A DNA stretch of 64,000 nt from Pagrus major (Eukaryota; Chordata; Actinopteri; Spariformes; Sparidae). The stretch lies in assembly GCF_040436345.1 (NCBI RefSeq), contig NC_133230.1, positions 15,882,197 to 15,946,196 of the forward strand, given 5' to 3'. This document shows positions 47,286 through 59,200 of this stretch, in pieces. A model generated the notes under the pieces. It had not been told where the DNA came from. It worked only from the letters and a program-made list of their open reading frames with translations, and ran no database searches. The position numbers and the translations under genes are program-made. The stretch's first letter is position 1. Each line of letters opens with the position of its first letter.

Positions 47286-50200
47286 GTGAGTATATGTCTG
47301 TTTGTTTGTGTTGTCGCTGGATGTATGGCTAATCAAAATAGGGTGTTGTTTTAAATTATTATTATTTTGATATTTTTTTAATTTTCATGGGTACTACAGA
47401 CCGTAGAGAGGAGGACCGATTATCCGCTCGGATGGCACGTCTCCATGTTCCACCTGCCGGATCATTTCACTAAAACGGGCCTTCACATTCTGCACCCAGA
47501 TCACAGGCTGTTGAAATAAAATTGTTCAAAATGCCTGTAGCCGATAAAAGTATTGACTATCCTCAATATTTGCTGTTGGAAAATCAATAGCCTATGGTTC
47601 GTTTTCTTTCCTGGAGGTCCTAAAATGCCTGACTCGAGCTGAATCCCTCCCTCAGAATCGGAGAGAAAACACGCTCTTTCTTTGATTATACATGTCAGAC
47701 ATTATCAAATGACCAAACGGTGTGTGCACAGATCGAAACGACACGTTTCTTCTTCTTTTTTTGGGGGGCTCACGGGATGGTCGTTTCCATGGAGACGAGA
47801 TGCAGGACCCTTTCGGCTGCGGCTGCTGATGCAGGGGGGGAGTGTGTGTGTGTGTGTGTGTGTGTGTGCTGCTTGTAGCACCGGCGTTAAAGGGTTAAAA
47901 TATAGAAGTAATTTGCAGGGATGCTTTGAATGGACTATGAAACAACATCTTTTGATGCTCTACAATATCAGCCACCTCAGATCACATCTGACCGGCGCGA
48001 TGGGCTCCTTGCTCGAGATGCAATGCCTCAAACCCCTCCCCTCGTTTCAGGATTCAGCGCTGTATTGATGCTGGACTGGAAATATACACGTAGTCTCCTC
48101 CTGCCATGGCGCCTAGATTCCAGGTGAAGGTAAGGATGCGCTGTCGCAGCGCCTGCTTCACGCCTTCACCACGCCGGGCTCAGCGTTAGCAGAGCGCACT
48201 ATGTTCTTTAGAGGTGGATACAGCAGGCCGACAAGCTATCGTGGTGCATATGTGGCCGGATGGACGCGCAAAAGCCTGAAATTGCGAGGGGCTAATTGCT
48301 AGAGGAGGAGAGAAAGGCAGGCCGGGGTTGACATTGGAGAATGACACAGAGAGACTGAGGTGGACTGAGAGAGAAAGTAGGTTGATTAATCCAGTTATTC
48401 CAATTCAACGCTTCAGTTTGGGTCTAGTAGCCTATTTCTGTCTCATCCGGGCAACGTGTCTGCAGCTGCATCGTTTTATTTTAGGGCTGCACAATTAATT
48501 GAAATACAATCAAAATCGCAATTAAGTGGACTATCTATATTGCAGAAGAGGCATTTTTGGTTTAAAAGGTGACAGGTGTGACAAAACAGCATCATCATGA
48601 AGTGATGTAGTGCTGCAGAGATGACCTGGCCTACTAATCTTGCTCTCCAGATTTAAGAGCACATGTGCATTGAGCACCTTAACAAATGTCACACCATTTC
48701 AGTGAAAATGACAATTGTGACGCAAAAATGATCATTCCCACTAATCTTTAATACATTTTTTCAAAATAATCACACTTTTTTAAAACCGTATTGTGCCTTC
48801 ATCAATCAACTTGTGTGTGAGAGTCTTATCGTCCAGCTGTATAATACTGTGCCTTAAAATCAAGTGCAGGAATTGACCTTACACGTATGAGATTCTGCAT
48901 CCGCGTGGCCTAGAATCAGTGATTTTAACAATGGGCTTTGGTGTGTCCCCATGCTGCATCACATCACATCACGGTGACAAAATCCCCAAACCCCCGATGC
49001 AGCACAGTCAGTCAGTTGTCCTGGTTTTGAGGTTAACTCACAGTGTCAGTGATGTAGATGTTCTGCCGCTGACCCAGCCACAGTTTGGGCTGCGGGTTGA
49101 GGTTGTGTGTCAAGGGCATCAATGAGGCAGACAGAAGCAGCCTGACTGAAAACGTGCTGTAAAAACAAATACTGACTCTTAGTAATTATCTCACAGCCTG
49201 GTGTAGGGAAAAGGATAAGTCCCTCTCCCATCTCATAATTTATGAGGCAGGGTAGTTGTGTGGTTGGACACACTGTAGCTGTGAGGTCACAGGTTTCTGC
49301 AACAGCCTGTGTCCTTTTCTGTCAAATCCACGTCCTTGAGCAGGACCGTGACACACCACTGTCCACTGTGGTTACATAGACTGAAGCTATCGTGGTACAT
49401 TATGTAGTGAATGACCTAAAAACTAAAATATAACTGTTTTCTTATATTTGTGTCTTTGCATTTGTGTCTCTTTCGTGAGGGCTGTCATGATTTCAATTCT
49501 GAATTTGAGCATTCGATGCCAATTTTCGAGATCAAAAGCAGGATCCGTTCTTCTCCCAGTATTTTATTTCTCTCCACACTCGCCTACTTGAGCGGGTTCG
49601 GCACGTGTCCAAAGAAAAACAAAGCAAAGCAATAACAACAACCCAAAACACTTTTAAATAGATGATTCAATTTGACGACATGGCCTCAGTGTGGTACATT
49701 CCAAAAAACATGGCAGTTATAAGGCTGCGTGATATCGCCTTAAAATAATATCAGGATATTTTTTAGGCCATATCACGATAAAGGATATATATCTCGATAT
49801 TTTGCAATCTCCTCAGACGAGGTAATCTTGACCAAATAGGCCCTACTTCGATATCGGTGTTGTAGGAATGTCTACTGATACTTTCACAAATTACTAACAC
49901 GTGAGGTTTTTGCTAAATATTGATCAATAATGTCAATCTGACTAAGTGGGTAAAGGCAAGTATCAGAACAAGTAGAACAGTCTGGTATGTTCAAAACATC
50001 ACATTACTGTAATGCAGCCTTTAAAATCAGTAAAAGACGGACACCTTGGCCCTATCACGATATAATGATGACGATATATAGTCTCATATCATTAAAACAA
50101 TATGATATTGTATATATTGTCCAGCCCTGGGCAGTTATATTACACTTGATACCATGTAGCCTAATTGGAAAATATTAAATACATTTGCATAAAACCAATA

Positions 50201-53200
50201 ATTTGTTGATCTTTACAAATCAAGACAGTCTAACACTGTGATAGCTTTTAGAGTTGAAAAATTGAATTGAACTGCAGATTTGGAGAATTGTGACACCCCT
50301 AGTGCTGCGCAAAAATAAATCCAGAGCGATACTGGACCATCTCTCTGGCTAAAGAGCATGTTCATATGCAGAGCTGCAATATAAGGGATGCACTCTGTGC
50401 AGTGGTTGAATAATTAATGCCTGGTCTTTATCCATATTTAACAAGAATGATGGCCTCTGTCGCCTGTCTGGGACAGCTCTTCACATTTCCCTGCCTCTCT
50501 CTCTAAATTCAGTCTCTTTATGTTCAGTGATGCTGTAGCTCCTCAGTTGTGCACCTGCACGTAGAGATGGGTATGAAGCCTCAGTGCTTTTGACTACAGA
50601 CTGAAATGTGTCCAGAGCACTGATAAAAACCTGGCTTTGAGTTCCTGGTCAGACTCATAATCCTGTTTACTTATTCTTTAATCCCATGCTTACTGATTTA
50701 AATCAAAATGATTTAAATATGAGGCTGTTAAGTTATTGTACACCTGCTTGTATGTGATTGAAAAGTATTGTTTTGGTACCAGAAAATTGTCAGTCAAAGA
50801 TACTGAACCCTACCTGCAAGTTTGACTTTTTTTTAAAATGCTTTAAAGGAGCAGTTCACCCCAATAAATGAAAATTCATTATCTACTCTCTATCATGCAA
50901 ATGGAAAGTCGGGTGAAATTTCGTAGTCCACGAAACATTTGTGTTGCAGCATTCTCCTAAACAACTTAACTAGATGGGGACTTGTTTTAAAACAGTCAAG
51001 AACAAACCAAGAAATATATATAATATGGCTTCATACAGCTCACATGTTGTCGACCAAGTCTATGGAAGCCCCGAGAACCAAAACTGATTTAAAAAGACGT
51101 TATTTAAGCCTTTTTTTTTTTTTTGGCTGAAGTCTTCCCTGTAGCTGCTAAGCTAAAAGATTTAGCATGTATGAAGTGGGTGCACGAGCTTGACTGCGCA
51201 TCGACGTCTTTTCAAATTCCTCTGAGATCTCGGGGATTGGACTTGCATTACCCTGGATGAGCTGCCTCAGCTTCTATGTTTTTTTCTTCTGTTGTTTGTC
51301 TATAATTTTAAATTTTGGGTGAACCGTTTCCTTTAAAGACTAAAAATAATACAAACTAATTTGGATATCTTTGGATATTTCGTAAGAACAGTAAAGTAAT
51401 GTTGAGCCACCTCCGCGGATCATAACCCCTCATTTCTTTGCCTCCGACAGTCTAACATGAAGAGCCTGGAGCGTGAGCTGCACTGTCCTGTGTGTAAGGA
51501 CATCGTCAAACAGCCCGTGGTCCTTCCATGCCAGCACAGTGTCTGCCTCATGTGTGCCTCGGAGGTCTTAGTCGCGAGCGGCTACCCGCTTCCAGAGCTT
51601 CCCCCGGAGCCGAACTCCCCAGCCTCCACACCCAACACCCGCTCACCTCGCCAGGCCCGCAGGCCTACACCTAAAGCTGAGCAGCGACCTATTGACCGCG
51701 TTCTGCGGGCAGGTTTGGATTACCTCTTCATATCAATGTAATCTGTTGAGCTGGGAGAGAAGGGGAATATCTACTGTATGTCTTGTGTGGATTAAAACAC
51801 TCCCCTTTATTTCCCTTGTTGGATAAAGAAATCCTCTCCTGTCATTTTCTGTCTCCCTCTGCTCATAACTGGCTTTCCTTCTTGATTTGAGGTCCCCATC
51901 CGCCTTCACCATCCATGCCTCGATCTCCGGGCTATGGGACGTATCCAGGGCGACGCCGTAAGGAGGGCCCACCCCTGGTGATGATGTTTCCCTGTGTCCC
52001 CTGTGGCAGAGATGTGGAGCTGGGAGAGAAAGGCCTTACTGACTGTCTGCGCAACCTCACTTTGGAGCGTATAGTAGAGAGGTAGGCTGCCTACCCACAC
52101 AAGCACATATGTTCGATAAAGAAATGCAGCGATATGCACATAAAACCCTGTGCAGTGATTCTGATGTTTGGGGCCAAATGCATGAATAGATGACTTGGGC
52201 CTGAAAACAGAAGGTGTGTGAACACGTCCACTGCTGAGTGTAATTATTCAGCAGCAGCTGAGCTGTTGAATCCTGCAGAGTGTGCACTGCAACACACTGT
52301 AGCCACCACGGCTGACTGTGTGCTTCCTTTGTCTGGTTGCTTTATGGTTACTTTATCTCCCATTCAATACTGTTTGTCTCAATCTTTCAATTTTTCTACG
52401 TTTTCAAAATCTTTCTTTGGCTTTGGTTTCTTCTCGGCAGATCCCTCTTGATAAAAAGTTGTAAGCTTAAGCAGCCTTTCTGTTTCTTCCTGCTCTCCCT
52501 CCATCACCAGGTACAGACACACAGTGAGTCTGGGCAGTGTAGCGGTGATGTGCCAGTTCTGTAAGCCTCCCCAGGCTCTGGAGGCCACTAAAGGCTGCGC
52601 CGACTGCAGGGCCAACTTCTGTAATGAGTGTTTTAAGCTGTATCACCCGTGGGGCACGCCACGGGCACAACATGAACATATCCAACCCACACTCAACTTC
52701 AGACCAAAGGTAAGACATGAGGATACTAATTTTCTTAAAGTATGTAATTCAATGGGGAACCCTTTAATTAACAGGCCATTAATTACATAGTAATATGAAG
52801 AAATTGCTCATTAATGGTTAATAAATCCTTAACTAATGTCTTAAAGATCAGTTATAAGCAATTTTCGGGTTAGTAGGTCGTGAAATAAAATTATCTTTGA
52901 TTGGTGTTGTGAGCTGAACTACATGTTAATAATAATGTATTTATAAATGTTGGTAATATTTTAAAGGTCAAGTGTGTAGGCTTTAGGTGAAGTTGCAGAT
53001 TGCAACCCACTGAACACCACTTATCTCATCCTCTTCTACGTTGGCCGCTATAAAGGATAAAAAAAATTGCAAAAGGCCTTCTCTCGAGTCAGTGTTTGTT
53101 TTGTCCGTCCTGGGCTACTGTAGAAACCCAGCGGTACAATATGGCATGCTCCATGGAGTAGGACCAACTCCCTCTGTAGATATGTAAGGCTCATTTTAAG

Positions 53201-56200
53201 GTAACAAAAACACAACAACTCATAGATTCGGGTGATTATAATGAAAACATAATCCCCCTAAATCCTATAAACTGGAGCTTTAATAAATACTCATGGATTT
53301 CTTCTGCTGTTATAAAAGGTAGTACTTTTCTACAATAGTACAAATATTTCAAAAATCTAGCCAATCCTGAGGGAGGATGATGTTTTTAACAACCTGCCAA
53401 CCCAAAAGCAGCTAATAGCTTATAACTGATTAATGAAGCTTTAGAAAGTATGCATTTAACATGATAAACCCATTAGTTTGAATTTGTAAAGCCCTTACAA
53501 ATAGCTCATTATTAAGAAAGTACCACCAAGCGTTGTTTGTAAAACAAGCAAAATTGGTTTTGTGTGCTGACACAGATCTTAGTGTGAAAAAAGTGTCGTA
53601 GCCTACTTTAGATAAAAAAATTGGGCCATGCTGTTTCAGATCTGTTATCTGATAATGCAACCACAGTGATAAAACAAACATGTGTGTATACATTTAATTA
53701 TAATGTAAGTTAGACACCTTTACACTTGCTTTATACCTTTATATGTCTTTTGGACACTGTCGCTGCTGTTGGATAAAAAGTGTCCTTCCTTTGCCTAAAA
53801 GAAACTGGCCCTGTGGCACCGGATGTTTCATGCACACATCCAAAGATCTACTTTTTCTCCCTTCAGCTAAAATGTGCTTCAGATGAGTACGTTTAAATTT
53901 AATTCCACTCTTATCCTCAGGTTCTGACCTGTCCGGAGCATGACCAGGAGAAACTACAGTTCTATTGTAGGTCCTGTCAGCGGCTGCTCTGCCCTCTCTG
54001 CAAACTGCGCCGTGTCCACACCGGACACAAAATCCTGCCGGTGGCCCACGCATACCAAGCCCTGAAGGTACGACTCTAGGGATCAGTACATGGGATAGCA
54101 ATTTAAACATTTAAATAAACATAAGCAGTGGCGGACCGTATCTCAGATTATGTTTACTTCACAGAATGCATGCTTGGTAGTTGCTTCTCTACCATTTCAA
54201 GTTTAATTATTGAGTGAATGAATATTTATATGCAGAGAAATGTGCACCGTTTGAAAAGGTGAAAAGAAGCTTTCAGTATATCAGAGACAAACAATGCACA
54301 GCAGTATAGAACAGTCCAGTAAATGAGCTACTGCAGAGTTAATGTACAGTGAAGCTGTGTGTAACAGTTAAGCTGTCTGGTGTGTGTTTGTTGACTGTAT
54401 GTTTTTTGCCATTTGTTTGACAGGAGAAGATTACGAAGGAGATGAACTACATTCTGTCCAACCAGGACACAGTTCTGGATCAGATTACCCAGCTGGAGAG
54501 TTCCATCACTCAGACCGAGGTGATTAATACTTTGGGATGACAAAATGTTGCCGAACATACAGCAGAATTAACACCAGCCAGCCATTTTAACAGCTTCTTT
54601 GACCGACAGCCAACTTGTGTCTGTGCACACTTTCCTTTGTGATCTCACTGATCCCCGTTTACCATTTCTAAACAGTATAAACATAAATGAAACAATGTTT
54701 ATAACACACTGTAATGTGGTCATAAGCAGATATAAGGACATTTTTTAATTCTGTATTGTTATCATTATCAACAATTAGGCTGTGAAGCATCCATAAGTAA
54801 TGATCAACAACAGTATAACACAGCTGTAATCATATTTGATTATATTAGACTACACGCGAGAACAACCGCTGCCAGTGCATTCGTTTTTCAGACATGTGCA
54901 GGTAATGTATTGGACTTTTTTCATACTGTTTATAAATGTTTCAAAACTCATCAGCTGATTTGGTTTGCTCAGTTATCAAGAGGAAGTATTTATGCATAAA
55001 TAAGTAGTGTATAAATACATGTGATTAATACATTTATTTAATAAATACTTAAAGGCACAGTGTGTAATTTCTGCTGCGAGGGGTCTCTCAATTAAAACAA
55101 AGCAAAATATGTAAATTGCATAAGACCCTGGATGTTGTTGGCCTCATAGTTAAACAAATACCTCTGCTGATGAAAATGTATTTACATGACTCGGGCAAAA
55201 ATGTTCAGATACAACACAATATTAATGTTAGGTTCAGTGTCTGACGTGTCACCTCATGTTTTCCCGGATGTTATAGAGACAGGTGACCAAACGGATCCAC
55301 TGTTACCTTTAATAAAATTCCAGATTTCTTTGGGTTTGAACATTGTTGGAGACAATGACGTAACAAAAAGTGAGCTTTAATGTACTAAAGCTGTGTGCCA
55401 AACAACAGAGGAAGGCAACAAAAGGGTCGGGAAAAAAAGAGGCAACTGCAAAGTAGAAAACCAGGATGACACAAGGAACACAGGTAGAACACGAGGAGAA
55501 AACAGGACCAGGACCAGGAGATGCAGGATGAAAACAGACAAACCAACAAAAACTCAACTAATGATGGACTTAATTACAAACTAAACTAACAAGGGGGCAG
55601 TGAAAGACAGGTGAGAAAGAGGCAGTGAAAGACAGGTGAGAAAAGGCAATGAGTAGAGGAAAGCAGGAAAAACACCAGGAACGGGGCAGACCTAATGAAG
55701 CTGATGCCAGACAGGTGTTGAGGGAAAATCAGGCTGGGGAGGAGCACAGGAACATAGGATGGCAACAGAACACTGGGAACACAGGTGAGCAGGAAAAAGG
55801 GTGGGAAAACAGACAAAGACAGGAAGTGGAAAGTAAAACATGACACTGCAGTTATCTGTACATTGTAATTGTTGTTTTCATTATTTGGATGTTTTTTGTG
55901 TACGCTGTTTCTATAAAAGACCTCATGATTCAACCTAACGTAACAGTGTTGTCAACTAGCATCAGCTGGTCATTTCCAGATGCTAAAACTTGTTGGTTGT
56001 GTTACTCACCACCAGGTAAACAGCGTGTCTGCCAGAGAGCAGCTGGCTCAGAGCATCAGGGATCTGACGGCCGCTCTGGCCGAGCGCCACTCTTCGCTCA
56101 CCCAGGCTCTGGAGGCGGCGCGGCAGAAACGAGGGGAGGCGCTGGCTGCTCAAGTGTCGGAGAGACGTGGCTTGATGGAACACGCAGGGCTCATGGCGTT

Positions 56201-59200
56201 CACCCAGGAGCTGCTGAAAGAAACGGACCAGCCTTGCTTCGTGCAGGCTTCTCGCCAGACTCATAACAGGTTTTCCATTTGTTTATCATTGGCATCACTC
56301 TTGCATCATTTTGAGCGAGCAGATCTTAGATTAGTCCTGTCTGTCGCTGTTAGTTTATTTGTTCAATTCTTTTCCTTCATTGTTAGAAGAGGTTTTGCTC
56401 ACACATCAAGTTTCTGCAGAAAACAAGCAAGCTTGAAATAGAAAGGTTCAATATATTTGTTTCCTGTTATTGTCTCGTACAAAAGAACGTTTGTGAAATC
56501 AAAAACAATGGAAACAGTCTTAAATGATGATATTTTATATTTTTCTTATTGCCCCCCAAAAAAGATCAAAAGCAGCGCTAAATTAATCCAACTGACAAGT
56601 ATTTTCTCCATTTCCTAAGCTTTGTTCAGAGTCAATTCCACATACAGTACATTGTCCTGCTCACATAAATACTCACCAGTGCACCAAATATACCAGGAAA
56701 TGTCAATGGCAAATGTCTTTGCAATTAAACTCGATGTGCTTTTCACTGAAAGGCAAAATATAAAAAATGGGAAGTAACATAAAACATAGCAACATAGAAA
56801 GCAGAGATGTGGACACTGTTTTGATGACTTGAGACAGGACTTGGACGTAGAAGATACAGACTCGTGACTTGACTTGAGACACGATGGTTTGATTTATTGT
56901 TATTTTTTTATATTACATTTATTTTCCACTGAAAATAAGTAATTTAAATACAAATTCAATTAATTGTCACGCTTTTTGAACATGTTTGAATAAATTGGCG
57001 AATAATATCACTAGAGATGTATTGTAAACAGTCAGATATGTACCATTAGGGGACTTTACAGACTATTAACAGGATTTTAGAGGTGATTCTGTTTTGTACC
57101 GTGACTCAATCAAGTGATTTCAGCACTGGAGTACAATGAATTTGCTTCTTTTGTTCAGTTGAGACTGCAATTCCCAGCTGTTTGGGGAAATGACTAATCA
57201 TTTAACAATATTTTTGTAATCCGTCTGTAGTAGAATTGAACAGGCTTTGACGGTAGGGAAAGCACTGACAGACCAACATATTACTGGTTTGGTTCCCTTC
57301 ATAGGATTTGCTGACAATAAGAAAAACACAGAATGCTTCCAGCCTTATCTTTTAAAAATAATCATACACCCTCCCTCCTCATCAATCTGTCCGCACCCAT
57401 CTGGATGGAAGCATCATGTGAACACTTTATTCCTCCAACACTGCTCTCCCTGCTTTGTTTTTTTTTTCTTTTTTGCTGCACCAGGTTGAGCAAAGCCATC
57501 GAGAATCTCCAGCATTTCACTCTGGCTGCTGACCCATCCTTCAGACACTTTCAGCTGGACGTCTCCAAAGAACTCAAACTCCTCACAGAGTTGAACTTCA
57601 TCCAGGGTGAGAAGGGGAGTTATGAGAGGAAGGGGGGGAGGAATGGAAAAGGGTGGGGATGAAGATAGTGGAAGACAGGGGCTTATTGATGTCTGTCTGA
57701 TCTCATGTATACTGTCTTATGAAGCATAAAGACAAGAAATATAGTAAGATAATGTTAGTAGCACTACTATAACATGTAAAACTTGAAATATTCATGTAAA
57801 CTCCACATTTACTTCCCATTTTTCACAGCTCCCCTGGCTCCAGTGATTGATACCCAGCGCACCCTGGCCTACGACCAGCTCTTCCTGTGCTGGCGACTGC
57901 CCCAAGACTCTGCCCCTGCCTGGCATTTCTCCGTCGAGTATCGCCGTCGGGGCGTGGTACCAGGGGGAGCGTCTAGAGGCGGGATCAGAGGCGGCCTGGC
58001 CGCAGCCCGCTGGGGCTGGCAGCGATTGGATGAAGTGAATGGGAGCAGCGCAGTGATCGACAGGTTAGAGATGGACAGCGTGTACGTGCTGCGGGTGAGA
58101 GGCTGCAACAAGGTGGGCTACGGCGAGTACAGCGAGGAGGTGTACCTGCACACCCCACCTGCACCAGGTGAGAGCACACACACACACGCACACACACTAC
58201 AAACATTATAGTTAATTATACTTGCAGTAACTTACTTCTTTAGCTTGCTGCTGTGTTTCCTAGAATTATACACTACACTATACAATACACTTTACATTGA
58301 GATGACGTCAAGGCTTTTTAAATCTCTTTTCCAATTCAATTCAATTCAATTCAAAAAACTTTATTTGTCCCCGGGGGGCAATTAAAGGCACGGGGAGTAG
58401 TTGTATATGTAATAGTTGTGTACACAGGGTTAGGGTTAGGGTTAGGTCTAAATAGTCGATTCATGGGTGTGAGCCTTCAAGCCACATCCCTATCGGCCAA
58501 TAAAATGCTGGCAGAATATGCCTAAATTGGTTGTCTCTGAGGGCACATCTGATCATTTTATTCCAAAGAGTACAATTTTGCTCAAATATTGGATGATTTT
58601 GTCCTCCAGAAATATTGGTAGGGGGATGTTCGTATTGTCCACATGCTAACCCTGGCATCAAATCTGCATAATTGGCTGTTAACAATATGAGGTGAGGTTT
58701 TAGAAATGTCATTGTGATTATGATCTTTTTTTAACCACAAAGATGGCCAGAACTATTAAAATTAGACCTCACAGTACCCTCAACTGGGATAATCCTTGAA
58801 CAGAATGTCAGAGGGATCCTCCCCAACCTGCATCAAGTGTCTCTTTTCTACATTTCTTTTTGTTTTCTCCACCCAACTAGCCCAAGAGTCTGACTCATAG
58901 CCACTTAAATCAGGGATACGTATATGACAGCCACAAAAAAAATCTCCTTATATCCCTACAGCAAGCTGCAGCTGCTGTCATCCAGGAGCACATTCATCTC
59001 CTCACACCTACTATTATCTATCAGGCACAGTAAAAGCGTTAGGATGGTGACCACTGTGAGAAGTTAATAATTCATTCTTTTTCCTTTCTGCCCATTCCCA
59101 TATTTTTTTTTTACCTCTTTCTCCACTTTCAACACATCCTCACTTTCTTGCCATTTTATTTCTCCATCTTTCTCTCGTGTGTGATTTCCATTTCACAGCT

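Noticed and set aside
47682-48068. 128-codon plus-strand frame in trim46 intron 1
   Set aside because: It spans a TG microsatellite and lacks a protein match; the true trim46 exons flank it with matching phases.
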